This document shows positions 1 to 8,780 of a stretch of 64,000 nt of DNA, piece by piece. Both the position numbers and the translations under genes were made by a program. Position 1 is the first letter of the stretch, and each line of letters starts with the position of its first letter. The DNA is from SFTJ01 sp045613305 (GTDB lineage: Bacteria; Bacteroidota; Bacteroidia; Bacteroidales; Muribaculaceae). The notes beneath the pieces were generated by a model. It was not told where the DNA came from, made no database searches, and saw nothing but the letters and a program-made list of their open reading frames with translations. The stretch is taken from positions 1 to 64,000 of the forward strand of contig JAZLAU010000031.1 of NCBI GenBank assembly GCA_045613305.1, read 5' to 3'.

Positions 1-2
1 AG

Positions 3-77
3 GCATATTATCAACTCCTTGGCTCACAGAACGACATGGCTACGATCCGACTTGACAGGGGTGGAAAGCGGGCATAA
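3..77 (+). CDS. Possible C-terminal end of a protein-coding gene entering from the left
   Basis: Frame 3 is open from the window edge to a TAA at 75-77. It reads as a plausible tail of 24 residues containing QLLGSQNDMATIRLDRGGKR, which resembles the last strands of a PDZ-like or similar domain. Frames 1 and 2 are also open for short distances, so the choice of frame is a judgement. It ends about 65 bases before the helicase promoter. No function can be assigned. Confidence 0.3.
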   Translation, partial: AYYQLLGSQNDMATIRLDRGGKRA

Positions 78-140
78 TTGCAAGTGAATTAAATGGTTTG
101 TGCCTAAAAAGGTTGTTGTAAAATGAGCGATGTTTTGAGG

Positions 141-172
141 TTTGGATTAACTGATAAAAGTTGGTAACTTTG
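141..172 (+). promoter_or_regulatory. Bacteroidetes-type promoter for the helicase gene
   Basis: A TTTG at 141-144 is followed after 20 bases by TAACTTTG at 165-172, an exact fit to the Bacteroidota sigma-ABfr consensus (TTTG, 19-21 bases, TAnnTTTG). Transcription would start near 179, leaving a leader of about 20 bases before the ATG at 199. Confidence 0.7.
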
Positions 173-198
173 TGGAGAACAAATAACAATTAACAGTG

Positions 199-2091
199 AT
201 GAATTCCAAAAACTCAGCGATAGCCCGTCATTTTAAGCGTCAGCGCCAGTTGCTTCAAATGGAGTATGACCACGAACGCGAGGAATATAAGCGCATAAGC
301 GAGGAAATGGGCGTTAGCCGCAATGTGCAGCGCGGTCTGTGCTGGTTTCCGGTGCGAGTGGGGCGGAATTTTTATAATTCGCTCAATCAGCTTGTGGTGA
401 GTTTGTATCGTGGAGATGACCACGCCGAAGATGAGCATCAGTTTGAATATGGTCGCCAAGTGCGATTTTTCACTGAGGACGATGAGGGACGTGTGACATA
501 TAAGAATTATGTGGGCACGGTGAGTTATGTGGAGGAAACGCATATGGTGGTGTCGGTGGCAAGCACTTCGGTGATAGTCGACATGGAAAATTCGCAGAGG
601 CTCGGGGTACAGTTGTCGCTCGATGAGACGAGCTATAAGGCAATGTTTGAGGCTCTTAATGATGTGGAGAAAAGCACTAACAGCAGGATGGCGGTGCTGC
701 GCGACACATTGTGCGGCTTGACAGAGCCGGCCTTTCGCGACATCTATCCGGTGCGTTATCCGTGGCTCAACCGTAGCCAAGAGATTGCAGTGAATAACAT
801 AATATGCAGCCGTGATGTGGCTATAGTGCATGGCCCTCCGGGCACTGGAAAAACCACTACTTTGGTGGAAGCAATATATGAAACTCTTAATAGAGAGCCT
901 CAAGTGCTGGTTTGTGCGCAGTCAAATATGGCAGTTGATTGGATTAGTGAGAAACTCGTAGACCGGGGGGTGTCGGTGTTGCGAATTGGCAATCCGGCGA
1001 GAGTCAACGATAAGATGCTGTCGTTTTGTTATGAGCGGCAGTTTGAGAGTCACCCCGATTATCCCGACCTGTGGGGCATCCGTAAGGCGATGCGGCAATT
1101 GCAAAGTCTTGATAAGAAACATCGCTCGAGTGAGCAGGTGCGCAACCGAATATCAAAATTGCGAAAGCGCGCCGAGGAACTGGAGGTGAAAATTAATATG
1201 GAACTGTTTAACAATGCGCGAGTCATATCGTGCACATTGGTGGGCAGTAACAGCAATTTGCTGATAGGTAAGCATTTTTCCACATTGTTTGTTGATGAGG
1301 CCGGTCAGGCATTGGAAGCGGCTACATGGATTGCCGTCCGTAAGGCCGACCGTGTGGTGTTGGCCGGCGACCATTGCCAATTGCCTCCAACGATTAAATG
1401 CTATGAGGCCGAGCGTAGTGGCTTGAATCGCACCATGATGGAGCGTTTGGCTGTGCGTTGGCCGAAGTCGGTGGCGCGTTTGGCAGTTCAGTATAGAATG
1501 CACAAAGACATAATGCGATTTTCATCTGACTGGTTTTATGGTGGAGGTCTTCAGGCTGCTCCCGATGTTGAGAACCGAGGCATTCTCGACTATGATTTGG
1601 CAATGGAGTGGATTGATACAAGTGACTACGGATTCTCCGAAAAATTTGTCAGTTCGGGAAATAGCCGCCTTAACCCGCAGGAGGGCGATTATTTTGTGAG
1701 CGAATTGGAGCGATATGTTGAGCGCATAGGGGTGGAACGTATTTTAGACGAGCGAATTGATTTTGGCTTGATTTCACCCTACAAGGCTCAGGTGCAATAT
1801 TTGCGTCGAAAGGTGCGTGGCAGCAATGTGTTGCGCAGACTTAAGCACCTGATGACGATTAACACTATCGACGGCTTTCAAGGTCAGGAGCGAGATGTGG
1901 TGTTTATGAGTTTGGTGCGAAGCAACGATGACGGAAAAATTGGGTTTCTGAGCGATTTGCGCCGTATGAATGTGGCCATAACGCGAGCTCGTATGAAGGT
2001 GGTAATAATAGGAGATGCTGCTACGCTTCAGCACCATAAATTCTATGGTCAACTTCGAGCATATATTGAAAAACTTGGCGCTTGCGATTGA
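199..2091 (+). CDS. Superfamily 1 DNA/RNA helicase of the Upf1/IGHMBP2 type (AAA_11/AAA_12)
   Basis: A 630-residue ATP-dependent helicase. Walker A is GPPGTGKTTT at about residues 212-221. Walker B/motif II is FVDEAGQALEAA, motif III is LAGDHCQLPPT, motif IV contains QYRMHKDIM, motif V is TIDGFQGQERDVV and motif VI is NVAITRARMKV. This is the complete set expected of Upf1-like SF1B helicases. The N-terminal 200 residues carry a basic coiled-coil-like start and a small beta-rich region, as in Bacteroidetes homologues annotated AAA domain-containing protein. Translation probably begins at ATG 199 rather than the GTG three bases earlier. It has its own promoter and about 130 bases before the next gene, so it is probably monocistronic. 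Whether the substrate is RNA or DNA cannot be told from sequence. Confidence 0.93.
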   Translation: MNSKNSAIARHFKRQRQLLQMEYDHEREEYKRISEEMGVSRNVQRGLCWFPVRVGRNFYNSLNQLVVSLYRGDDHAEDEHQFEYGRQVRFFTEDDEGRVTYKNYVGTVSYVEETHMVVSVASTSVIVDMENSQRLGVQLSLDETSYKAMFEALNDVEKSTNSRMAVLRDTLCGLTEPAFRDIYPVRYPWLNRSQEIAVNNIICSRDVAIVHGPPGTGKTTTLVEAIYETLNREPQVLVCAQSNMAVDWISEKLVDRGVSVLRIGNPARVNDKMLSFCYERQFESHPDYPDLWGIRKAMRQLQSLDKKHRSSEQVRNRISKLRKRAEELEVKINMELFNNARVISCTLVGSNSNLLIGKHFSTLFVDEAGQALEAATWIAVRKADRVVLAGDHCQLPPTIKCYEAERSGLNRTMMERLAVRWPKSVARLAVQYRMHKDIMRFSSDWFYGGGLQAAPDVENRGILDYDLAMEWIDTSDYGFSEKFVSSGNSRLNPQEGDYFVSELERYVERIGVERILDERIDFGLISPYKAQVQYLRRKVRGSNVLRRLKHLMTINTIDGFQGQERDVVFMSLVRSNDDGKIGFLSDLRRMNVAITRARMKVVIIGDAATLQHHKFYGQLRAYIEKLGACD

Positions 2092-2180
2092 TTGGCGGTC
2101 GCTACTGAATGCGAAAAAAATAACGCACACAAATTTCGAGCAAGTTGCTTGAAATTTTTTAAAAAATGGTGCGCTAAATT

Positions 2181-2212
2181 TTTGCAAGAAAAAGAATGAA
2201 TAAGTAACTTTG
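2181..2212 (+). promoter_or_regulatory. Promoter placed almost on the start codon of the DUF1846 gene
   Basis: TTTG at 2181-2184, a 20-base spacer, then TAACTTTG at 2205-2212. The gene's ATG is at 2222, only nine bases beyond the -7 box, so the predicted transcription start (about 2218-2219) leaves almost no leader. Confidence 0.65.
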
Positions 2213-2221
2213 TTATCCGTT

Positions 2222-3691
2222 ATGACAAAAGGTTTTGATAACGAGAAATATCTCAAGATTCAGTCCGAACACATCAAGAAGCGCATAGCTCAGTTCGGCG
2301 ATAAGTTATACCTCGAATTCGGAGGTAAGTTGTTCGATGACTATCATGCAAGCCGAGTATTGCCAGGATTTCAGCCTGACAGCAAGTTGCAAATGCTGAT
2401 GCAGCTGAGCGACTGTGCTGAGGTGATATTGGTTATTAGTGCATTAGACATTGAAAAGAACAAAGTGCGCGGCGACCTCGGTATTACATACGACGAGGAT
2501 GTTCTTCGTTTGCGTTCGGAATTCGAAAAAATAGGTTTATACACTAGCTATGTCGTAATCACGCACTACAATGGCCAGTCGAGCGCCGAGGCTTATCGCA
2601 AGCGATTGGAACGATTGGGCATCAAGGTGTGCTATCATTATACCATTGAGGGCTATCCTAACAATGTGGCATTGATAGATTCGGAAGATGGTTTTGGCCG
2701 CAACGATTTTGCAGAAACTACCCGTCCGTTGGTGGTAGTGACAGCGCCAGGTCCGGGAAGCGGAAAGATGGCGGTGTGCTTGAGCCAGCTATATCATGAG
2801 CATAAGCATGGCGTGAAGGCAGGATATGCAAAGTTTGAAACATTCCCTGTGTGGAATTTGCCATTGAAGCACCCTGTGAATATGGCATACGAAGCAGCCA
2901 CAGCCGACCTTAATGATGTGAATATGATTGACCCATTTCATCTTGAGGCATATGGAACAATAGCAACAAGTTACAATCGCGACATAGAAATTTTCCCAGT
3001 GCTTAATTCAATCTTTGAAGGTGTGTATGGAGAAAATCCGTATAAATCGCCTACCGATATGGGGGTTAACATGATTGGATTCTGTATGAACGACGAAGAT
3101 GTGTGCTGCAATGCGGCTCGCGATGAGATAATTCGTCGTTACTACACAGCATTGTGCCGATTTGCGGAGATGGGCGACAGCGACAGTGAAAATGAGGTGA
3201 AGGAAATAGCGCTGCTTATGAAGCAAGCGAAGATAACTACCGATTTTCGCCGTACGACAGTGGCGGCTCACAAGCGCAGAGAATCGTCGGGCTTGGCTTC
3301 GGCAGCCATAGAGTTGCAAGATGGCAGCATTATCACTTCGCGTTCAAGCAGTTTGCTTGGCCCAAGTGCGGCATTGATTCTTAACGCCACAAAACATTTG
3401 GCGGGCATTGACCACGACGTGAAACTGATACCTCACACCATGATTGAGCCGATACAAAGAACCAAGGTGGAATTTTTGCACGGCCACAATCCGCGATTGC
3501 ACACCGATGAGGTGTTGGTGGCATTGTCGATGCTTAGCATTAATGATGAAAACTGCCGAAAGGCATTGGAACAATTGCCTAAGTTGAGAGGTTGTCAGGT
3601 GCATTCATCGGTATTGCTTAGCGAAGTTGACCGAAAAATTTTCAAGCGTTTGGGCGTGGAATTAACTTGCGACCCAGTGCATAAAGTGTGA
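2222..3691 (+). CDS. DUF1846 (UPF0371) family protein
   Basis: A 489-residue soluble protein closely resembling the DUF1846 family of gut Firmicutes and Bacteroidetes. Visible family blocks are GFDNEKYLKIQSEHI at the start, KLYLEFGGKL, TAPGPGSGKMAVCLSQLYHE (a P-loop-like segment near residues 173-192), KFETFPVWNLPLKHPVN and NMIDPFHLEAYG. The family's biochemical role is not established to my knowledge; the glycine-rich segment suggests nucleotide binding, which is inference. A longer reading from TTG 2210 is rejected because that codon lies inside the -7 promoter box and homologues begin near the ATG used here. A strong terminator follows 20-odd bases after the stop, so it is a single-gene unit. 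Confidence 0.9.
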   Translation: MTKGFDNEKYLKIQSEHIKKRIAQFGDKLYLEFGGKLFDDYHASRVLPGFQPDSKLQMLMQLSDCAEVILVISALDIEKNKVRGDLGITYDEDVLRLRSEFEKIGLYTSYVVITHYNGQSSAEAYRKRLERLGIKVCYHYTIEGYPNNVALIDSEDGFGRNDFAETTRPLVVVTAPGPGSGKMAVCLSQLYHEHKHGVKAGYAKFETFPVWNLPLKHPVNMAYEAATADLNDVNMIDPFHLEAYGTIATSYNRDIEIFPVLNSIFEGVYGENPYKSPTDMGVNMIGFCMNDEDVCCNAARDEIIRRYYTALCRFAEMGDSDSENEVKEIALLMKQAKITTDFRRTTVAAHKRRESSGLASAAIELQDGSIITSRSSSLLGPSAALILNATKHLAGIDHDVKLIPHTMIEPIQRTKVEFLHGHNPRLHTDEVLVALSMLSINDENCRKALEQLPKLRGCQVHSSVLLSEVDRKIFKRLGVELTCDPVHKV

Positions 3692-3712
3692 CGTTTTTGT
3701 ATTAAACGATAT

Positions 3713-3753
3713 AAAAAAGAAATCACCTCCCATGAGAGGTGATTTCTTTTTTT
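3713..3753 (+). terminator. Intrinsic terminator after the DUF1846 gene
   Basis: An 11-bp perfect stem (3719-3729 with 3736-3746, loop of six) followed by a run of T and preceded by a run of A. It can therefore terminate transcription in both directions and also serves the converging SGNH hydrolase gene. Confidence 0.85.
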
Positions 3754-3856
3754 GTGATATAGCATGGATGTTTTCGTTACAGCAATGTTAGTAGCAGCAT
3801 GCTGAAAAGCATTAGCCGCAGATGGCGGCTCAGATGCGTTGCAGAAATTGCAACAA

Positions 3857-4576
3857 TTACATCACACGGCCGGCTTGAATTCGCTTGCCAATCACTTCCC
3901 ACACTTGCTTAGCAATAGCGTTCATACCATCGATAGAAGGGTGGCCAATTTGCTTGCTGATGTGGTGAAGTTTAACGCGAATGATGTTGTGGTGTTTGCA
4001 AATCACTTCGCAAGATTCATAAAACTCGTGCTTCAGTTCGGTGTTTTCAATATTGACGATTAGCGCATTAGGATATTTCTTTTTTAGATTAGCGAAAAGG
4101 TAACTAAGCGCAGGACGGAACGACTTTAGGTCTTCGTCGGTCCACTCGTTATGCTTGTATTCGCCCAAAGGAGAATTTGCCCACATGTCGTTAGTGCCAC
4201 CAAACACGAGAATAATGTCTGGGTTGCCCAAGCGGTCAACGCGTGCTATGAATGCATTGTGAGGGGTGTGTTTGCCTCCGTAACTGGTGGTGCAAACTGT
4301 AGACCCCGACCAAGAGTCGTTAACTTCGAGTTGCAGTTTATTGTCGTCGATGAGTTGGTGCCACCAAGTGTCCCACACGCGAATAACGTCGTTTCCGCGG
4401 TCCCATTGAGGGCTGTGTCCGTACCAGAGCTCGTTGCCCTCTGGCACATAGCCTTCGAATGTGCTATATGAGTCGCCTAAAATAGATACTTTTGGTGTTG
4501 TGATTTGTGCTATTATTGGGTTTGAGCATAGCACAAATAATAGTAATAGTGTAATTGATCGAAAGATGGTTTTCAT
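3857..4576 (-). CDS. Secreted SGNH/GDSL-family hydrolase
   Basis: A 239-residue exported serine esterase-type enzyme. Residues 1-23 are a signal peptide ending in an AQ-type site. Block I is ILGDSYST with the nucleophile Ser36; block III is VFGGTNDMW with the oxyanion Asn; block V is HPSIDGM with the catalytic His near the C terminus. The fold is known for acyl-ester and carbohydrate-ester hydrolysis, and in Bacteroidales such enzymes often remove acetyl groups from glycans, but the substrate here is unknown. It is encoded alone, converging on the DUF1846 terminator, with a probable promoter at 4607-4614. Confidence 0.85.
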   Translation of the reverse strand: MKTIFRSITLLLLFVLCSNPIIAQITTPKVSILGDSYSTFEGYVPEGNELWYGHSPQWDRGNDVIRVWDTWWHQLIDDNKLQLEVNDSWSGSTVCTTSYGGKHTPHNAFIARVDRLGNPDIILVFGGTNDMWANSPLGEYKHNEWTDEDLKSFRPALSYLFANLKKKYPNALIVNIENTELKHEFYESCEVICKHHNIIRVKLHHISKQIGHPSIDGMNAIAKQVWEVIGKRIQAGRVM

Positions 4577-4606
4577 TGTTTTCGGTTATTGTTGGTTACT
4601 TTGTTG

Positions 4607-4614
4607 CAAAATTA
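4607..4614 (-). promoter_or_regulatory. Probable -7 box for the SGNH hydrolase gene
   Basis: TAATTTTG on the minus strand, 30 bases before the start codon. The -33 element is weak: an ATTG about 17-18 bases further upstream. Confidence 0.5.
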
Positions 4615-4652
4615 AGAAAAAAACTGAAAATCAATATGGCAAGAGTTTAAAA

Positions 4653-4684
4653 TTTGGGATTTAGTTACAATTTTATTACTTTTA
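4653..4684 (+). promoter_or_regulatory. Promoter for yciH
   Basis: TTTG at 4653-4656, a 20-base spacer, then TACTTTTA at 4677-4684, one mismatch from TAnnTTTG. The start would lie near 4691, some 50 bases before the ATG at 4740. It is back to back with the SGNH hydrolase promoter. Confidence 0.55.
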
Positions 4685-4739
4685 CATATTATAGATTTTT
4701 GCGAAGTTAATAAGCCAACAACATCTAAAAAAGTAAAAG

Positions 4740-5090
4740 ATGAATATCGACGATTGGAAAGACAAATTGGCTGCAGCCTTTGGAACAGAGGTGCCGGCCA
4801 AAACAGAAGAAACTCCAACAACTGAAGAAAAAGGAAGTTTGGAGGAGCAACAAGGAAAGCAGATGGTGAACGTGCTATTGGATAAGCGCCATCGTAATGG
4901 GAAAAAGGTGACATTGGTTACCGATTTGCTTTGTGACGACGAAACGCTCAAGGAATTGGCGCGCGAACTTAAGTCGCATTGTGGAGTTGGCGGTTCGGCA
5001 CGTTGCGGTGAGATATTGCTGCAAGGCGATTTTCGTGAAAAGGTGTTGGCCTATTTGAAAGCGAAGGGCTTGAAAGCAAGAATTATTTAA
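4740..5090 (+). CDS. yciH: SUI1/eIF1-like translation factor (YciH family)
   Basis: A 116-residue protein. Residues 1-40 are an acidic, Glu/Thr-rich lead; the SUI1 fold occupies about residues 42-116, with the family block RNGKKVTLVTDL, then LARELKSHCGVGGSAR and the C-terminal ILLQGDFREKVLAYLKAKG. Bacterial YciH resembles eIF1 and has been linked to start-codon or initiation fidelity; that role is known from the family, not shown here. It has its own promoter and lies 33 bases before the large helicase-nuclease gene, so the two may be cotranscribed, although their functions have no obvious link. Confidence 0.88.
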   Translation: MNIDDWKDKLAAAFGTEVPAKTEETPTTEEKGSLEEQQGKQMVNVLLDKRHRNGKKVTLVTDLLCDDETLKELARELKSHCGVGGSARCGEILLQGDFREKVLAYLKAKGLKARII

Positions 5091-5123
5091 GGTGGTTGAA
5101 TACTTTGAAAAAGGAAAATAGAT

Positions 5124-8100
5124 ATGAATAAAAATGCGACAGAATGCCCGCGTCCGTTGAAGGTTATAAAGGCTTCGGCCGGGTCTGGTAAGACTTACGA
5201 ACTTACTTATGAATACATAAAATTGCTTTTGGGTAAAAAGGATAATGAAACCGGAAAATATCGGTTGGTAACCCGAAAGGAATATCATGAGCATATCTTG
5301 GCGGTAACCTTCACAAACAAGGCTACCGAGGAGATGAAAAAGCGCATCGTGAAGGAGTTGGCTACCTTGTCAAAAGGCAAGGGCGACTATGTGAAGCGTC
5401 TGAAAGAGGAATTTAGCACCGATGCTCAGACATTAAAAGATGCTGCCCGAAAGGCATTGGAGGAATTGCTCTTTAACTACACCACGTTTAATGTTAGCAC
5501 CATCGACGCATTCTTTCAGATGGTGATGAGAGCATTTGCTTTTGAACTCGATTGTGACTACAACTATGCGGTGGAAATCGATAGCAAGTATCTCATACAA
5601 GTGGCAGTGCATAATTTTCTGTCCGATTTGGGAAATGGTGAGATTAAGAGCCGTGAAGTGCAATCGTGGGTGGACGATTATATTTCGAGGAACTTGGAGC
5701 AAGGTCGTAGTTGGAATGTTTTTGCAGGGAATGATTTGGCGAAATTTGCGGAGAATATAACAAAGGAATTTTTTCAAGAACGACGCGACGAGGTGGCCGA
5801 ATATTTGAAGGACGTTTTGGACAATGATGGAGGCGATTCAAAATTGAGTCGGTTTAAGAAAAAGATTAAAGACTTGCGGGTAAAGTTTGATAAGCGAGTT
5901 GGTGATTTCAAACAAGATTATTGTAATATCTTAGCCGAGGCTGGAGGCCTTACTGAAGACATATTGTCATCAAAATCGGGCTTGGCGTTGTTTAAAAATC
6001 TTTTTACGAAAGACGAGTTTAAGTCTGATAGTTTTAAGACGTTTGCTGGCATAACAGAATATGGCAAATTCAAAAACTGGAGCACCGATAAAGCCTGGAA
6101 ATGCCGAGCAGAAAATGGAGAATTTGATGCCGCCTTTAAAAAGATGGTTGATTTGGCGGGTAGCATATTAGAAGTGCAAATCCGAAGGGAATTTGTTAAA
6201 AATATTGAGAAGAATATTTTTAACTTTGGTTTGCTGGGGCTTGTGGATGCGAAAAAAGAAGAGTATTTGCGCGAAAACAAGACGGTGTTGTTGGGCGATA
6301 CCAACAATTTGTTGAAGGATGTTGTGGTCAGAGGTAATGTGATGTTTATGTATGAGCGTATAGGCACGTGGATAAACCATTATCTGATTGATGAATTCCA
6401 GGATACATCTAAAATGCAATATGAAAATTTGGCCCCGTTGGTAGAGGAGAGCACAAGTTGTGGAGATGAAAACCTGATTATTGGCGACGAGAAGCAGTGT
6501 ATTTATAGATTTAGAAATTCCGACCCAAATTTGATTCAGGAGCAGATTGAAGGCGATTTCAAGCCGGTGGTTGAAGTAGACCGCACAAAAGTCACTAACT
6601 GGCGAAGCACAGCCAACGTGATAAAGTTTAACAATACGTTGTTCCGTCAGCTTGTAGGATATTTAAAGGCAGAAGACACCTATACCAATCTGTTGCAAGT
6701 GCCAAGCGGTAAAAACAAGGGTAATGATGGCTGCGTGGTTTTAAACATGTTTGAGCAAGGTGATTTTGTGAAAAACATGAACTTGATATTGCCAAAATAC
6801 ATCAGTGAGATTATTGCTCGCGGTTACAGGATGCAAGATATTGCCGTTTTGGTTAGCACTAACACTGAAGGCACTCAAGTGATAGATGGCATTATGGAAT
6901 ATAATGAAACTGCCGAAGTGCCGATAAACGTTATGTCGGCCGAAGCGATGTTGATTCATAAATCGGCTGTGGTGCGATTGGTGATTAGCAATCTGCGTTA
7001 TTTCGACTCGGTGAATATGGTTGACAGCAAAAGCGAGAAAAAGAACCGAATGCGAGACAGTGAGGCTCGTGTTAGACGTATACACCGACGATTTGATATG
7101 CTTGATAATGAGCATCGTCCACAAGATGAGGAGGGTCTTGGCGATTTGCTAAAACAAGCCTTTAAAGAGGATGATGATGCTCAAGAATCAATAACAAATG
7201 GAGCGAGCAAACGTACGACATTCAGCAAGGAGTATCTTGATGTTCGCAATGAGTTGATTAAGAGTAGGAGCGACGCCTTTGATTTGGTGTCGATTGTGGA
7301 GAATATTATCGATAACGTAGTGCCAAAGCATAGCTTGAAGGAAGAAAGCAGTTATGTGTTGGCCTTTATGGACTGCTTGTTGGAATATTGTGCCTCAAAT
7401 GTGGCAACCGTCCACTCGTTTTTGAGATGGTGGGACGATAAGAAGGCAAGATTGTCGGTAATGACTCCTAATTCTGTTGATGCAGTGAATGTAATGACTA
7501 TACACAAGTCGAAGGGGTTGGAGTTCCCTTGTGTTATCTTGCCATTTGCAAATTGGGATTTGTGCAGAGTGGACAATCTGCTATGGGTGGATAATAGCGA
7601 TATATTGAGGACCGACTTTTTGAAATTTAGCGAGGCTGACGCTTCAATAATACCTCCAATGGTTCCGATTGACTCTTCAAAAGTTAAGGATATTACGGAA
7701 CTTAACGATGTGTATGAGTCGCAAGCGGCGTTGAGCAGGATAGACTGCTTGAATAAGACTTATGTGGCCTTTACGCGAGCTGTGAATGAGTTGCACATTT
7801 TTAGTGTAAACAAAATGGGAGAAGGTGATGTTTTGTCGGAACATTTAACAAAAGCATTGTCGGAATGGAATGCAGAACTTGTTAAAAATATTGATGCTGA
7901 CTTCAATAAGCAAACTGGCTTAACCGAATCGGTGGCAGTGGAAATAGAGAAAGAAGATCAGCAATATTTTTCGGGCTGTGCGTGTAGCGTGTATCATGTT
8001 GGTGCTATGGACCAAACGTATGACCCTAACTACAAGGAAAAAGAACAGCATGACGATAGTGAAGAAGAAAAGAAAGACGATGCCGAAAAACGAAAGATTC

Positions 8101-8618
8101 CAGAAGAGATAAAAGATATGCCTGTGCTTGATTGGCATGCAACACCCATCGACGTGTGTGTGCCTATGACCTTCAGCGACATGCAGGAGCGCGGAGTGAA
8201 GTTGCACAAGTTGTTCGACTTGCTTAAGCGCAAAAAGAATAAGGAAAGAGCGCTTGCAATAGGCCGCCGCCGCGGGCTGATAAGGGATAACTATGATGAA
8301 GTTGCAGCATTGTTAGACCGTGTTTTGACCGATGAGAGAACTGCATCGTGGTTTGACGACCGCAATAAGGTGTTGAACGAGCGAACAATCTTTTACCAAG
8401 AGGGCGACACGAAAATGAATAAGCGACCAGACCGCATAATTCGCACCCCCGAAGGAAAGGTTATTGTCATCGACTATAAGTTTGGCAAAAATCGTGACGA
8501 CGATGCCTTTAGAGCGCAAGTGGAAGGTTATATAAGAATGCTTGAACAGTCGGGCATAATGGTTGACCAAGGTTATGTGTGGTATCCGATGCTCGATGTG
8601 ATAGTGCAAGTTAAATGA
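5124..8618 (+). CDS. UvrD/AddA-like helicase with C-terminal PD-(D/E)XK nuclease
   Basis: A 1164-residue SF1A helicase-nuclease of the RecB/AddA group. Walker A is ASAGSGKTYE at residues 17-26; motif Ia contains TFTNKATEEMKKR; motif II is IDEFQDTS near residue 420; the motif III region is IGDEKQCIYRFR; motif V is TIHKSKGLEFP near 790; motif VI is YVAFTRAVNEL. The C-terminal PD-(D/E)XK motif is visible as RPDRII, VIVIDYKFG near 1115 and the trailing QVEGYIRML. The predicted job is processing double-strand DNA ends for recombination. In many Bacteroidetes the partner nuclease (AddB-like) is the neighbouring gene; here the flanks are yciH and argS, so any partner lies elsewhere. It is followed by a long perfect inverted repeat. 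Confidence 0.92.
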   Translation: MNKNATECPRPLKVIKASAGSGKTYELTYEYIKLLLGKKDNETGKYRLVTRKEYHEHILAVTFTNKATEEMKKRIVKELATLSKGKGDYVKRLKEEFSTDAQTLKDAARKALEELLFNYTTFNVSTIDAFFQMVMRAFAFELDCDYNYAVEIDSKYLIQVAVHNFLSDLGNGEIKSREVQSWVDDYISRNLEQGRSWNVFAGNDLAKFAENITKEFFQERRDEVAEYLKDVLDNDGGDSKLSRFKKKIKDLRVKFDKRVGDFKQDYCNILAEAGGLTEDILSSKSGLALFKNLFTKDEFKSDSFKTFAGITEYGKFKNWSTDKAWKCRAENGEFDAAFKKMVDLAGSILEVQIRREFVKNIEKNIFNFGLLGLVDAKKEEYLRENKTVLLGDTNNLLKDVVVRGNVMFMYERIGTWINHYLIDEFQDTSKMQYENLAPLVEESTSCGDENLIIGDEKQCIYRFRNSDPNLIQEQIEGDFKPVVEVDRTKVTNWRSTANVIKFNNTLFRQLVGYLKAEDTYTNLLQVPSGKNKGNDGCVVLNMFEQGDFVKNMNLILPKYISEIIARGYRMQDIAVLVSTNTEGTQVIDGIMEYNETAEVPINVMSAEAMLIHKSAVVRLVISNLRYFDSVNMVDSKSEKKNRMRDSEARVRRIHRRFDMLDNEHRPQDEEGLGDLLKQAFKEDDDAQESITNGASKRTTFSKEYLDVRNELIKSRSDAFDLVSIVENIIDNVVPKHSLKEESSYVLAFMDCLLEYCASNVATVHSFLRWWDDKKARLSVMTPNSVDAVNVMTIHKSKGLEFPCVILPFANWDLCRVDNLLWVDNSDILRTDFLKFSEADASIIPPMVPIDSSKVKDITELNDVYESQAALSRIDCLNKTYVAFTRAVNELHIFSVNKMGEGDVLSEHLTKALSEWNAELVKNIDADFNKQTGLTESVAVEIEKEDQQYFSGCACSVYHVGAMDQTYDPNYKEKEQHDDSEEEKKDDAEKRKIPEEIKDMPVLDWHATPIDVCVPMTFSDMQERGVKLHKLFDLLKRKKNKERALAIGRRRGLIRDNYDEVAALLDRVLTDERTASWFDDRNKVLNERTIFYQEGDTKMNKRPDRIIRTPEGKVIVIDYKFGKNRDDDAFRAQVEGYIRMLEQSGIMVDQGYVWYPMLDVIVQVK

Positions 8619-8622
8619 TAAT

Positions 8623-8668
8623 TTTAAGCGGTTGTTGCCTGAAAGGAATAAGGCAACAACCGCTTAAA
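8623..8668. terminator. 18-bp perfect inverted repeat, probable terminator
   Basis: Bases 8623-8640 and 8651-8668 are exact reverse complements around a 10-base loop, starting four bases after the helicase stop codon. It lacks the usual T run on the plus strand, so it may act as an mRNA-stabilising hairpin or Rho-assisted terminator rather than a classical intrinsic one. Confidence 0.6.
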
Positions 8669-8737
8669 GTATGTCAGAAGGCATGATTTATCATTAAATA
8701 ATGTATAGTAGTGTCCCCAATATTCATTTTTTATGAC

Positions 8738-8745
8738 TATCTTTG
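8738..8745 (+). promoter_or_regulatory. Probable -7 box for argS
   Basis: TATCTTTG fits TAnnTTTG exactly and lies 35 bases before the argS ATG. No TTTG is present at the expected -33 position. Confidence 0.5.
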
Positions 8746-8780
8746 CAAATTGGAATAATAACAAATAATTTTTTAAGGAT

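Noticed and set aside
214..903. A 229-residue open frame on the minus strand opposite the Upf1-like helicase
   Set aside because: It lies wholly inside a gene with all helicase motifs; the translation is rich in His and Ile from reverse-complement codon bias.
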